The notes beneath the pieces are model-generated. The model was not told the origin of the DNA. It ran no database searches and saw only the letters and a program-made list of their open reading frames with translations. A program made the translations under genes and the position numbers. A stretch of DNA of 64,000 nucleotides from Pseudopyrenochaeta lycopersici (lineage: Eukaryota > Ascomycota > Dothideomycetes > Pleosporales > Pseudopyrenochaetaceae). Where the stretch lies: assembly GCA_003313425.1 (NCBI GenBank), contig NHZP01000012.1, positions 930,001-994,000 on the forward strand, given 5' to 3'. Of the stretch, positions 12,157 to 23,880 are shown one piece after another (within the stretch, counting starts at the first letter, position 1; the number at the start of each line of letters is the position of its first letter).

Positions 12157-13316
12157 AAGGGATAAAGACAACTATATTTACATATTTGCTGTACACTCAA
12201 AGTGAGCCAAGTTCTCGATATTTGTGAAAATGGCATTCAGCACGTTAGATGTTAGACAAATATAAGCCTCGGCGGAACATGATTGAGGTTTCTTCTGCTG
12301 CATTTTTTGACTTTCATCTTCTTCCTTAAGAATTTCATTTACCTCTTCTCATTTAGCCCATTCATTCTCTACCTGAATTCGCTCAATACAATGATGGAGG
12401 CTCCCTTGGATTATATCATTGTTCCCAATAGGTGTAATCCATAAGTCTCCTAAGCCTCAAAAGTCTCACAGCTTGCTGCAAAAGTTGTTATAATGCCTGT
12501 TCCTAGGTGCTTACTATTGAATTCTCCATTACATGGATTTAAGGAAACGTTATTCACTTTCCATTGACGTAATGAAATTATGGCCGTCTTAGTAAGCTTA
12601 GCTCGCACAAAACTCTCATGAGCAGACACTGGGGGATCGTCAATTGATAGCAATATTATTGGGGATGGCTAGATAACCACTGCAATCATGTTTTTGGCAT
12701 GGGTTTTAAGTGTTGAGGCCCATTCTAGTGCTCTCATTCCCAGGCTGCTTCGCTCAAATTCACATTCTCTTCATGATGACATGTTAGCTATGGCTATCAC
12801 CTGGCTGTCGTACATATTCTCACCATGGCAGTGTGAAAGGAAACCGAAATCCGTCCGCAGGATATTGTCCGCTTGCCTTATCCCCACCGGAACTGACAAG
12901 GCGTTGTGAGAATGCAAGGGCAGACCAGACCACAATGTGGACTCGGCGACAGCTGATTAATGCAGCACGAACAATATGGATACTACGGCGAATTGTAGAC
13001 TCCGGTCGAGTAAAAGAGTCCGAGATTACCTTTGAGGTGTGACGACAGTGACGAACTAAGGGTGATTCACGATGCATGATTCCATATTGAGCAGTCCGCG
13101 CGGGTATTCTGTTTGGGACTAGTGCGTGAGCTAAATTAGCAGGTATCGCCGCTAGCCAGGGCGCAGCCCTCGTAATACAACCCGATTGCAGCGATGGAAA
13201 CCTGCAGCGCAAAGTTGGTTAATGCTATTGCCGCACAAGAAAGACTTTAACACCGAACTCACTTTCAATTACAAATCCCCGATCAGACGGTCGAAATGTT
13301 GCTCCGGGAGAGCGTG
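12157..13316. other. Gene-free stretch
   Basis: Downstream region of the EthD gene and promoter of NmrA copy 3. Several overlapping short frames on both strands between 12.8 and 13.2 kb resemble nothing known. Confidence 0.45.
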
Positions 13317-13322
13317 TATAAG
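13317..13322 (+). promoter_or_regulatory. TATA-like element of NmrA copy 3
   Basis: TATAAG about 98 bp before the ATG at 13415. Confidence 0.35.
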
Positions 13323-13414
13323 AACAGCGAAACTATGGTTCATGGGGAGACCATCCATCAGCATTTTATCTTCCTTCAATATATCTATCTGTTCCATCAC
13401 TTAAAAAGTACACT

Positions 13415-14524
13415 ATGGCCACTATCGCAGTGGTTGGAGGGACAGGAAATGTAGGCAAGACGATAGTAGACGCGCTCAAAGAGAACGGGAAATACAATGT
13501 GATTGTGCTTGCTCGAAAAGTAAGCAATCATGCCGTGGCTAATCACATTCATGATGTAAGGGCTCAGTAGAAATAGGTCCCTGATGGAGGCAGTGCTACT
13601 CCAGTGTTCGCTGTTGACTACAACAATGTGGAGCAACTCACCAAAACTTTGGATGCGAACGATGTTCACACGGTGATTTCCACTATCGCGATGATTCATC
13701 CAGAAGCAGCGCAAGCAGAGGCCAACTTGGTTGCAGCGGCAGCTAAGTCATCCTCCACAAAGCGCTTTGTGTTGAGCAATTGGGGCACTGCGTCACCCGA
13801 AGACAAGTGAGTAGTCAACAAAGAACAGGCTGAGAACTGGACTAGCAAGAAATTCGTTGCTAACATCTCTGTCTGTTAGGTCTCTGTGGCTACCATTCAA
13901 TACTTTTCGAGAACAGAGTATCGAGGCTATTCGCAAGACCGATCTTGAATGGACGCAGATTCACAACGGACTCTTCCTCGACTACTATGGAATGCCTCAC
14001 ATTGAGACCTATCTCACTCCACTTGTATTCGCCGTAGACATATCTAACAAGACGGCTGCGATTCCTGGCACCACCGGTGATGAAATAATTTCCTTTACCT
14101 ACACCAAGGATTTGGGGAAATTTGTTGTTGCAGCGATGAGCTTGCCAAAGTGGACCGAAGCTTTGCACTGCTATAGTGAAAACGCAACATTAAGTCAGTT
14201 GATTCAAACTGCTGAGGAGGTTACTGGTGAGCATCCTGCCTGAGCAAAAAGCAAAGAGAACTAAGTTGAGCAGGGTCCAAGTTCAACATCACTTATGATC
14301 CAGTCGAGAAGCTTCAGCGCGGTGAGATCACTGAGCTTCCATCCCACCGATACGCTTATGATTTCTTTCCGAAGCCACTACTTGCAGGTTTGCTGTCAAA
14401 GTTCGGTTTATGGGTTCTCAATGGCGCCATGAATGTTCCGAAAGAAGGATCCCTAAACCAGCAATTTCCAGAGATCACCACGGCGACCATCAAAGAAATC
14501 GTTGGTGCTTGGAAGGGCAAATAA
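13415..14524 (+). CDS. NmrA-like NAD(P)-dependent reductase (copy 3)
   Basis: Four exons, 13415-13519, 13577-13806, 13880-14226 and 14274-14524, give 310 residues. Donors are GTAAGC, GTGAGT and GTGAGC, and all three joins stay in frame. The start MATIAVVGGTGNVGKTIVDA has the G-x-x-G-x-x-G loop. Later segments (TKRFVLSNWG, then FREQSIEAIRKTDLEWTQIHNG) match the NmrA-like family, but the residue at the usual catalytic lysine position appears to be replaced within FREQSIEAI. It may therefore bind NAD(P) without isoflavone-reductase-type catalysis, like NmrA itself; this should be read as a weak inference. The 3' end is only about 120 bp from the 3' end of the convergent Zn(II)2Cys6 gene. Confidence 0.88.
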
Positions 14525-14646
14525 AGAAACCAGCAGTAGATTGGGTATTGGTGCCCATACTATGAAGAGACATGAGGATGGTGTGGTACTGTAGCGCGAT
14601 GTAAACGTGAGAAATAAAGTATTCTTCTTTTCACCAAATGCGTTGT

Positions 14647-16461
14647 TTAGGCAAGCAGAGTGGGGGTTCCCAAGATGCCAAAACAAGATGCGAGATTCCA
14701 AGTTGTGGCTTTCAGCGTTGGCCTAATCTGCCATACCTTCTCCATGATATGTCTTGCATCATCCAATGCCCCAGCGGTGAAAATCTTGCCTTGATTTGAG
14801 AACAAAGCCATGAAGGACGACTCCTCCGATTCCAGCGCTAGACAGCCAGCGACACACAGCGGCCAGGCGAGAGCACGTAACTGGTATGAAGGCACAGTAT
14901 GAAGCAGTTTGATGATCTGAGCAACGCCAGCCCGAAGTTCTGGGTTAGACAGTTGCCAGCCAGAAACCACAACTGCTAGATACAGCTGTGCTGCATGTGC
15001 CCAAATCAGAGTTGACTTGGAAGAATCTGAGGGACTGGACTTCGTATCAAATGGTGCACCAAAGTCCAAATATGGCTGAGGACTTGCGCTAGGACCAAAT
15101 TTAAGCTCTAAAATACTGTTCTCCAAAGTATTGGCAATGCCCGAGGCGCGGTCAATCAGGTCCACAACAGAGAGGTTGTTGGTGACGATTTGTGTCCGTT
15201 TCCATGAATTTAAGGTAGATATCTCGGCGAGTGCCCTAAAAACCGAATTGCGGCAGCCAACGATGCCGGAGAGTCGGACTTCAGCATCGCCCAGAACAGG
15301 TGCCCCATCATCTGTTCGAGCAAGGATATCCGGGTGATATTTAAGTAGTCTTGGAGTTTCTTCAATGGTGGTGCTGGCCAGAACATCAATATATAGCAAG
15401 AAGCCGGCACAAAATCGAAAGCCGGCTTGGTCTGACGACCAGATGTGATCGCTATGTTCGCGCTTGGACCAGAAAGGCTCTCCCATTTCTAGAAGCACTG
15501 AGGCCAGCTTTGACTGACCTTGGCTTTGGTGAGACAGGTCAGAGCAGGTCATGACTTCCTCAAACAAGGCAAACGCAGCGGGTAGATGAGAATTCCAGGG
15601 CGCAGATTTGCCCAATGTAATCTCGAAAATTAAGACCTGGGTGACGCTCTCCAAAATTTCTACCTTTTCTAATTTTGTAGCTACTGTTCCCTTCGCGTTC
15701 AAGTCCAGTGCTAGTATTTCTGTTCTGAGACTGTCAAAACACTTGTTGGTATGCTGTTCGACTTCTTTCCAGCGCATTTGTTTACAATTCTTGCGTTCTT
15801 CATCACTACCAGCATCGGAAAGGGCCATTGTGAAAACATAACACGATAAACTTATGATGGAATGGCGTGCAATCTTGCTCTTTCCCAACAGTAGCAGTAA
15901 CCAGCTACGGCCCGTCTCAAATAGAGTCGGCCGGTAGAATGGAAAAAGGGCGGGGAACACGAAGTCAAGATATTTCATGATGAAGTCTGTTTCAATGGCA
16001 GAAGATTGCTCCACATCAGTTGAATAGTGGTGATGTTGACGAGCGCAGGGCGGCAATATAATTGGCGCAAGTCCAGGCGAAGTTCCAGGGTTGCTTACTG
16101 GATTCAATGTCGTATCGCTTGACATGGTAGAATCCAGAGGCCTGCTCGGCAACGGATCGCTGGGCATCCAGTTGGAGATGATATTGATCTGATGAGTGCT
16201 GGCGTCATGCGCGACCTTGCGAGAGACGTTTGCTTTCTCCCTTCGGTGTGCTGCATTCCGCTTAATTTCGTTCTTGAGCAATATGATCTTTTGGCGTTGT
16301 TGCGCTTCACTCTCCATCCAAGTTGGCTTCGACCCATAATCACAGGCGATCTCCAGGCCGCCGCACTCTCCACATATTGGACGAAGCGCGTCACACTTCT
16401 TGCGGCGAAGCTTGCACGTCCAACAACCATCGGTTCTTCCATATCTCCTCGTATTCGGCAT
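14647..16461 (-). CDS. Zn(II)2Cys6 fungal transcription factor
   Basis: Intronless gene of 604 residues. Cysteines 13, 16, 23, 30, 33 and 40 form a complete C6 binuclear zinc cluster with the basic stretch KLRRKKCDALRP between them, the DNA-contacting element of this fungus-specific class. A basic linker (about 55-80) follows. The rest looks like the Fungal_trans_2 regulatory domain: helical, with a DFIMKYLDFVFPALFPFYRP segment near residue 160 and a final SWQLSNPEL-like region. Such factors often control the gene group they sit in. Its position at the end of the NmrA/lactonase/EthD run makes it the candidate pathway regulator. No autoregulatory CGG-type site was identified with confidence. 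Confidence 0.92.
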   Translation of the reverse strand: MPNTRRYGRTDGCWTCKLRRKKCDALRPICGECGGLEIACDYGSKPTWMESEAQQRQKIILLKNEIKRNAAHRREKANVSRKVAHDASTHQINIISNWMPSDPLPSRPLDSTMSSDTTLNPVSNPGTSPGLAPIILPPCARQHHHYSTDVEQSSAIETDFIMKYLDFVFPALFPFYRPTLFETGRSWLLLLLGKSKIARHSIISLSCYVFTMALSDAGSDEERKNCKQMRWKEVEQHTNKCFDSLRTEILALDLNAKGTVATKLEKVEILESVTQVLIFEITLGKSAPWNSHLPAAFALFEEVMTCSDLSHQSQGQSKLASVLLEMGEPFWSKREHSDHIWSSDQAGFRFCAGFLLYIDVLASTTIEETPRLLKYHPDILARTDDGAPVLGDAEVRLSGIVGCRNSVFRALAEISTLNSWKRTQIVTNNLSVVDLIDRASGIANTLENSILELKFGPSASPQPYLDFGAPFDTKSSPSDSSKSTLIWAHAAQLYLAVVVSGWQLSNPELRAGVAQIIKLLHTVPSYQLRALAWPLCVAGCLALESEESSFMALFSNQGKIFTAGALDDARHIMEKVWQIRPTLKATTWNLASCFGILGTPTLLA

Positions 16462-18803
16462 AGTAGCGACTGTCGACGTGCCCTGCCGCCGCCGCCTCCT
16501 CTACCAACACTATGCCAATAGTATAGCGGCAAGAAATTGGTAGCAATTGCGACCAATTAAGCGTTCTTGGCAAGACCGAAACAAAAAGGGGAAGCGGATC
16601 GCTGAGGCGAGCGCATCAGGCGGTAGAGGAAGCCACAGTAATAACAAGTAGAAATGGGTTGAAGTGCAGAAATCTCGTACCGATCTCAGCGAAGGGCAGA
16701 CTCAAAAGCGCGAGTTGAAGGTGGCAAGGACCCGAAGCGTATGTCTCTCACGCGAAGAGCTTCACGTTGCTGCTTCGACAACCTGACAGGTATGCAGAGT
16801 CGCTGATCGGAGAATCTGCAGGGTACGTAATGGAACTGTGTGGGTATATCGGCAGCGGGGGATATCTCGAAGGGGCGGGCTTTCACCCGTCGGGCACGTC
16901 AGGAATGAAGGGTCCGTGATAATTTCGACTTTTTTGGTGCTGGCCGGGCGTTCCTTCGCCGTAAGCGCTTGAGTTGCTAGCATTGATTAGCACCTGCATC
17001 AGTTGGGGCAGCGCGTTTTATTGCCAAGGATTGTAGACTAATTGGGCAAAGCGTGGGCAAAGCCACATAGCCTGACCGTTTTGAACCGCGGAAGGACCGG
17101 AAGGCGATGGCGCATCTCAGCGTGGTGGTACCTTGGATGATCTATGAATTAAGGTAACATAATTGATCTAGCGTGACAAAAAGAAGAAGGAGAAGAACAC
17201 TGTACCCCTTCGCTCCGATGAATCTCGGCTTCTCAAATACTCTCCCAATAGAAATCTGAATTGGCTGCCCACTGACGATATATCCCTGGTGTGTTCAGCC
17301 CAGGAGAATCGTGGCTGTATGGTTTGCAAACTAAAGAGCTTCTTTAACAGAACCCAGTGCATCAATCCCTCCTCAAGCCTAGGTCTATCTTAATATGTTT
17401 GTCGCAATCCTTAGCCCATTCCCACAGCGTACTCATAAGCTGGCCCTGATTTTCCCGCAAGGGACTGATACTATCCTACGACTAGATAGTGGTTACACAT
17501 GAATCCGCCCACAACTTCCACAATTTGAAACATGGCAGGCCCAAAAGCTAAAGATATGACGTACTATGCACGTTATGTTCTTAACTATATTTAGTATCAA
17601 ATAGTACATCTCAGAGTCTGGTACAAGGCGATAAGGCTCGCCAGATCTATTGTACTTATGCGCCTGTAATATGAGATAGTGTTCGCCAGCCCAGTGGCTT
17701 GAATCAAACTTGGACTTTTGGAGAACTGCGTGGAAAGATTTAGTCAGCGTATGTTATTAATATTGCTTCTTATGCGGAAAGTACATATAAACTTTCCATT
17801 TCATAGACACATTCATCTGCTTCGCCGCTGCGATTATGCTAAGAGCATTTCTATTGCTATCAATACCTTCCAATGAAATGATTTCTAGACATGAAGGAGC
17901 TGCTTTCTTGTAAGTCGTCCACCATTGCGCAAGGCTAGTCGCAGGAAGATGCTTGCAGCTCTCACGACAACGACGATTCCGGTTACAAGTCATCTACCAT
18001 TGGAAGTCATCAGATTTTGCAAGACGCAAGGATAAGACCACACATGCAGCCCACCGCACCAGGTAAGTCAAGAGTAAAGCAGCTGACTTGTCTTCACGAT
18101 AGAAAGTTGGAACTCAATAATCGAAAACACTGGCCAAGAAAAAGGCATGTACAGAGAGTTACTCCGGCGGTTATAAAAAGATTGTGTAAAATTCTTTTCC
18201 CTGTAAGGTAGAAAGGTGAGTATCCACGAAAGGAACGCGTCTCGAGAGTAATTTACTACCTTAAGTAACATATAAATTTGCTATAATTAAGATTGCATGA
18301 GCTTATTGCGTGGCCGTGTCGCCAGTGTAAAGAAGGGAGACTCGCTTGTGAAGTACGTTAGCACAAGGGATTCATACACTTGTAGTTGTGCACAAGGTTG
18401 GTATGTTAGATCACTTGATCATGAAACACATGAGGTATGTTGGTTATTTTTCTATTATTCCTCTTCTTTCTTCTACTTTTACCTTAGCATTCACACTTTC
18501 CTTGTCACGATGAGCCTAAGTCGCAAGTGGGGTAGAGCAGAGCCTTGTTGCGGCATGTGCCAAGTGGGGTAAGCTAGCCTGTCTCATTTTGACCGGCAGC
18601 ATATTCCCTATAAGCGAGCGCCAGTTCAGGGCTGCAGTGAATGCTTAGGTATCGGTGTGGGCCACTTCAGAAGGAAGATCAGCATATTATCTGAACTCCA
18701 TCCCTTGATACCTGACCTGTTAAGGAGAAGCGCCACGACTAGAAACCTTAGTGGCGTGCCGCAAAATTACTCTTTTCTTATCTGCGGTAATCGCCACCCT
18801 ATC
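16462..18803. other. Gene-free stretch, partly AT-rich
   Basis: Upstream of the regulator. From about 17.5 kb the DNA becomes AT- and TA-rich. The 11-mer CAAGTGGGGTA occurs twice near 18.53 and 18.56 kb. Short frames (for example 17757-17993, reverse) have no recognisable family. Confidence 0.45.
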
Positions 18804-20716
18804 ATGGTTTCATTTAAACATTTTCATATTTTTACTCCATCTCCTATCTTAGGATACGGTTTCGACCTCTCCGAATTTTGGGACACCATTCGAAAATTTC
18901 GCCCAGCAGCCATCATCTTAGATTCTGGCTCGACGGATCCAGGCCCGTATCTTCTAGGCACCAATAAAACTCTTTGCTCACGACAATCCTATCTACGAGA
19001 CCTAGAACCCATTCTCGATGCTTGCTAGCAATACAAGATCAAATTGTTTATTAGTTCCGCAGGCAGCGCAAGAACCAATGTTCAAGTAGATCTTTTAACA
19101 GATATCATCAGCGAGCTTGCACAGCAACAAAAACATCCATTGAAAGTTGCCACTATCAAATTCATTGATAAGCGCGATGCATTCATTCAGTTTTTGTTGT
19201 CTGGAAACATTCACTCCTGTTCATCTAGCCCTCCAATGGAGGAGGCCAACCTGCGAGACTCTATAAATGTTGTTGCTCAAATGGGCGCGGAACCCTTCCT
19301 GGATACTCTGAAGGACCCCTCTGTAGACGTTATCATTGCTGGGCGCTCATATGATCCATCCCCTTTTGCTGCATTCTGTATGCACAATGGCGTAGAGGAA
19401 AATTCTGCTTGGCATGTCGGAAAAACCATAGAGTGTGGTGGCCTTTGCACGGTTCCAAAAGGACGGTCCATCATAGCTACCATGTATAGGAATAGTTTTG
19501 TCCTCACGCCAACCAACTCTTTACAAAAATGTAGACCGGTTTCCGTTGTAGCACATACATTATACGAGAAGACAAGACCAGATAAGCTTCCCGGTCCTGG
19601 TGGAATATTGCACCTCGATACTTGCACCTATACTGTTCAGGCTGATGGTCGACGTGTGCTTGTCAAAAGATCCAAATTCGTGCCAAGCTTAATGTATCAT
19701 CTCAAGCTCGAAGGACTGAAGCATATAGGCTTTAGAACAACTTTTATTGGAGGCATTCGAGATCCTATTCTCATTGCCGGCATACACGACTTTGTCGACA
19801 CTGTTAAATCTACTACAAAAGAGGCCTTCCCAGGCTTGGATAGCTCAGATGGACCGAAGCTTTTCCTCCATAAATATGGCATGAATGCCGTTATGGGCGA
19901 AATGGAATCTCAAATGCAGTTGCTTCATGAGATTGGACTGTTAGGGGAAGTTGTCGCCGCAACGCAGGACCTAGCCGACGCTATTGCAGGGTTTTCGCGT
20001 ACCATGGTGCTTCATGGCGCGTATGAGGGTCAATTAGCAACAGGTGGAAACCTGGCTTCGCCCTTGACGCCTTTAGAGTCGCCCATAGGACCTGTCTTCA
20101 AGTTCTCTGTATATCACCTAATGGATATTCAGGATCCACGATCCCTGTTTCCGATAGAATACAAAGAAATTGAGAAGAGCACTGCCATTGGCGGCGAAGA
20201 TGGTAACATAGATTTGTCTGAAGAGCAATTGAGTGCTTTTGCGATCCATGGTCTGTCTCAAGCTACGCTCGAATTGGACCCGGTTCCAGATACCGTATCT
20301 TCCTCAACAACACAGAGCACTTACAATGACGAAAACCCGGTGGATACTATTCCATTTACCTCTCCCATACCTTCCACGCAATTAAAAAATATAGCCCGGG
20401 TTATTCGATCCAAGAATGCCGGGCCTTACGAGATCTCACTTAATGTCTTATTCGAATCTCCCGCAGATTTTCACCATGCCAAGTCATAGGGGTCTTGACT
20501 TCTGATCTCATACACAGGCTTTATAAATTGAGGTCTCTAGTAGATGTAGTCGTTTGTATGTTCTACAGACCAGCACTGGCATGGAAATGCACATTTAAAC
20601 GATACCAAGCGCAAGGGAACGTGGGCGAGACGGACATATTCGGAGCGCAAATGCATGCATTGTTATTATGGATGGATTTATCTTTGCTTAGAAATCTTCC
20701 TATGTCCTACTTATAG
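18804..20716 (+). pseudogene. AtuA/DUF1446 family protein, disrupted
   Basis: The likely start is ATG 18804, shortly before ILGYGFDLSEFW. The translation follows fungal AtuA-like (acyclic terpene utilisation, DUF1446) proteins closely, with DSGSTDPGPYLLGTN, FISSAGSARTN, AQMGAEPFLDTL, IIAGRSYDPSPFAAFC, KLPGPGGI and FIGGIRDPILI. Two lesions break it. An in-frame TAG lies at 19026-19028, between PILDAC and QYKIK. Near 20483 one base appears missing, so the frame moves from ADFHHAK to VIGVLTSDLIHRLYK and then PALAWKCTFKRYQAQGNVGE. No plausible intron removes either. Conservation outside the lesions is high, which suggests recent decay. Close sequencing errors are the alternative. The neighbouring PrpF-like gene is also broken. 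Confidence 0.82.
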
Positions 20717-21406
20717 CTTGTTCACTGCCTGTTTAGTCCATATAGGACTGCTTGAATCACATGAATTTGAATAAATCTATGTATCTTTTTTATAAGGAGG
20801 CCAGATACATCTGGTAAGTGCTTAATCTTCGAAGTGCCAGTTACGACTTTCGCCTCACATACCAGAGGTGTATGTACTCTGTTACCATCAATTTTCTGGC
20901 CTGTACTCACTAACAACACACTTGAAGTTGAGAAAGGATTTAAAAACTAAACCTTTTCATGTTCAATTAGAGAGAGATGCTGCGCAGATTGAGCTGTCTA
21001 CTACTCCGTCATCTACCCCGCTGTCCGCTCTGCCATATACCCCGCATACCCCACAAGACTCTACAGAATCTCTTGTGCAGAGAATTACCTGTACAACGAC
21101 GTTTAAAGATGACAATCCTATTTTACTTCAACTTATTTTATCTTAGGGTTGATTGTATGCTTCGTGTACCACTCTCTCTTTCGAGATTAAGAACAACTAG
21201 TGGAAAAAAGGTGCACCGTATTAGAACTTCTGATAAACCCGAGCCGAACTAATCCGTAAGTACTCAAGGTAACTATAATAGCTTTGGTCAGGCACCAACG
21301 AAAGTTTTATGTGAAAACAGTGAAGTTTCGAGTTTGATCCTCTTGCACTACGTCATCGCAACATTCCAAGGTTTCAGACACATATTCGTCATCTTGTTTG
21401 TGCGCC
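20717..21406. other. Region between two pseudogenes
   Basis: AT-rich. Short forward frames at 20868-21252 are proline- and threonine-rich and unrecognised. They might be the decayed AtuA C-terminus. Confidence 0.35.
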
Positions 21407-22615
21407 ATGAGTCGAATAATATCCACCCAAATTCCCATACGCTTCGTTGATATGCGGGGAGGATCAAGTACAGCCCTTTTTTTTTCATGAGTCGGATCTC
21501 CGCTCGCCTGGTCCATTCCGAGATGTGATCCTCAAACGTGCTATGGGCACGCCCGATCCGCTTCAAATTGATGGCATGGGAGGAACAAAAGCCACAACCT
21601 CCAAAATCGCTATCGCTAAAGCCTCTGGAAATTCAGAAACCGATGTTGACTATGAGTTCGCACAAGTGGGAACATCGGCTGATTATATTGATTACTCGGG
21701 TAATTGCGGGAATATATTAAGTGTGGTCGGCATCTTTGCCATAGAAGAAGGACTTGTGAAGACGTTCCGCAAGGGTAAATGAGCAGATGAGCAGGCATCA
21801 ACGCAGGAGGTTCGCTTTATGCTGTGAGAACTAGAAAAGTTCTCATTTCCCATGTACCTCTTGACAAAAACGGGGCCCCCCTTGTTTCTGGAGACTTTGA
21901 GATCGCTGGCGTCCCAGGCAGCGGTGCACCAATGTTGATGGATTATCGCAACACTATAGGCGCCTCTCTATTTCACGGTGTCTTGCCAACAGACCGTGTC
22001 ATCGATGTTATTAATCTTGGAGGTCGTCCGGTGGAGGTGACTGTATGCGATGTTGCAAATCTCGTCATATTTGTACATGCAAAAGATATGGGGGTTAAGC
22101 TGAGTGATTCTTCAAATACCAGCGCAGCCGCCTTAACGGGGAATAAATCCCTACTTGGCGAAATCCGAGAAATCCGGGGCAAGATTGCTCAGATGCTTGA
22201 ATTGTGTGGCAGTTGGCAAAGTGTCGACAAGGAGTGTCCGTTCATACCAATGGTATGTCTTATCGACTCAGTACCTTCCAACACTATGCAAAATTCTCAC
22301 ATATCCGCTCGCCTTTTCCTTGACAACATGTGCCCTGAGAGCACGGCCGGGACAGGAGCAGTTTGCTTAGCGGCATGCAGTAGGGTCTCCTGGTCCTTGG
22401 TCAATCAGCATACAAATGGGAGCGTATTGGAGTCTACAGGGGTCTTAGGTATCTCGCATCCATGTGGAATTATGCCTGTCTTTGTTGATACTGAGGGAGT
22501 CTTCGAAGCAGAATCAATTCGCGTGCCTAAGTTCAAGACCTTATCATTTATTCGAACAGCGCAAAGAATTATGGATGGTTCTCTGTACATTCCACAAGAA
22601 TGCTATAGATCTTAA
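21407..22615 (+). pseudogene. PrpF-like aconitate isomerase family protein, disrupted
   Basis: The translation starts at ATG 21407 (MSRIISTQIPIRFVDMRGG) and enters the PrpF/DUF453 hallmark RGGSSTALFF, then shifts frame inside a run of nine T (21477-21485); eight T would keep HESDL in frame. It continues through PDPLQIDGMGG, VDYEFAQV and DYSGNCGN. A second break occurs around 21778-21815, where stops separate EGLVKTFRKG from YAVRTRKVLISHVPL in another frame. The last 263 codons are open to 22615 and include PGSGAPMLMDYRN and the final ISHPCGIMPV. PrpF enzymes isomerise 2-methylaconitate or similar tricarboxylates. A 20-nt gap at the second break is too short for an intron, so I call a pseudogene. 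A homopolymer sequencing error could explain the first lesion only. Confidence 0.8.
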
Positions 22616-23880
22616 TTAACGAAAACTATGATGCTTGTAAAAAGACGAGTATGGCTTGAAATGGTGGTAGCAATATGAGTTAATTATGTAGTAAAATCAA
22701 TTTTTGTTCCTCTCTTTTATCATCAATACTGTAGGGCTACCCAGTACTGGGATCCTTAATAGCGTCTAACAGAGTGCAAAGTATACTATAGTCTTTGTTA
22801 GTATTCTTAGAGAAATAGGTTACTAGAAGTACTTTTTGGTATATAAACATATACATTTCTGAGCTACTAGGATAGAAGTCACAAAGGTCTTACTCGCAAG
22901 GAAGGTATTTTGCTTACGAGAATAATTATCTAGGGTTTTAAAAGCTGAATTGACTAGCCTTGTGATGCACAATTAGAGACAGCAGCAGTGAACAGGGCAA
23001 TTCACTTGAATAATTGAACCTCAAATTTGTGATGCGAATAGCATTTGAAAAGGAAGCGATATTAAGTGTAAGTGAGCTCAAATTCGTAGTGCATGCTTCG
23101 GATAGTATTCAAGTTAATTTTTCGGGCCCCGATTTCTTGATTGTTGTACTTGAACCCTCAGGGAAAAATCAACGGAGATAAGCATAGTGAAAAACACAAG
23201 ATATGTCTACGTCAGCCACGCGGAACAACTCAACCAACTTGCATTAACACGCTGACACCTTTTGTCTTAAGATGTTGGGGGTTTTCACTCTTTAGGTTTA
23301 GCTGACCTTAAGTCCGATGACTTAGCCTCCTGGATCGGAGATATCGACGTTCGCGTGTTAAGAACTTCCGACTTCTCGATACGGCCCGAATCAACGGACG
23401 AGTCAAGAAAAGGTCGAGCGTTGCAAGGAGCAATAAGCAAATGTAGATTTTTGATCATAGCAGCCAGTGATGGTCGTTTCTTAGCGAGGCCCGATTCAAC
23501 GGGCCTTCAATTACACTCAATATATCCCATCTCTTGGGGACACGCACGCAGGTAGTGGCTTCTTAGGTGCGCTGAAGCCGCTCGGTATTAATCGCATATA
23601 ACGAGATTCGTGCTACAATAACTAAGATCACATTGCCTTTTCGGCGCGATATGGGTCACGTATTGCGTAATCAAAACAACGGCTTCCGAGTACCGCCTTA
23701 GGTGATGCGTATCTAATAGAGGTTAAACTAGAGAAGCTTTCAAATGACCGAGATGGATAAATAGAGAGCATGTCTTCTATTCCTTTAAATGTACAGAGTG
23801 CAACTTGCTCAAACCACTCTTCCAATCCTGCCTTGGTGTCCTACCAAAAGCTATCTTACTAGCCATTATTTGTGTCCAAA
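22616..23880. other. Gene-free stretch
   Basis: AT-rich to about 23.1 kb. A 17-bp near-repeat (GGCCCGAATCAACGGAC at 23383, GGCCCGATTCAACGGGC at 23488) lies upstream of the SnoaL-like gene. No coding sequence recognised. Confidence 0.4.

Noticed and set aside
12820..13212. 130-codon reverse frame upstream of NmrA copy 3
   Set aside because: It overlaps a forward frame, has arginine/serine-rich random-like composition, no domain and no leader features.
20868..21252. Forward frames between the two pseudogenes as a separate gene
   Set aside because: Proline/threonine-rich, overlapping in two frames, with no recognised motif; more likely decayed flanking sequence.
21780..21800. A 20-nt GT...AG intron repairing the PrpF-like gene
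   Set aside because: Far shorter than any other intron in the window (42 nt or more), so a frame lesion is more likely.
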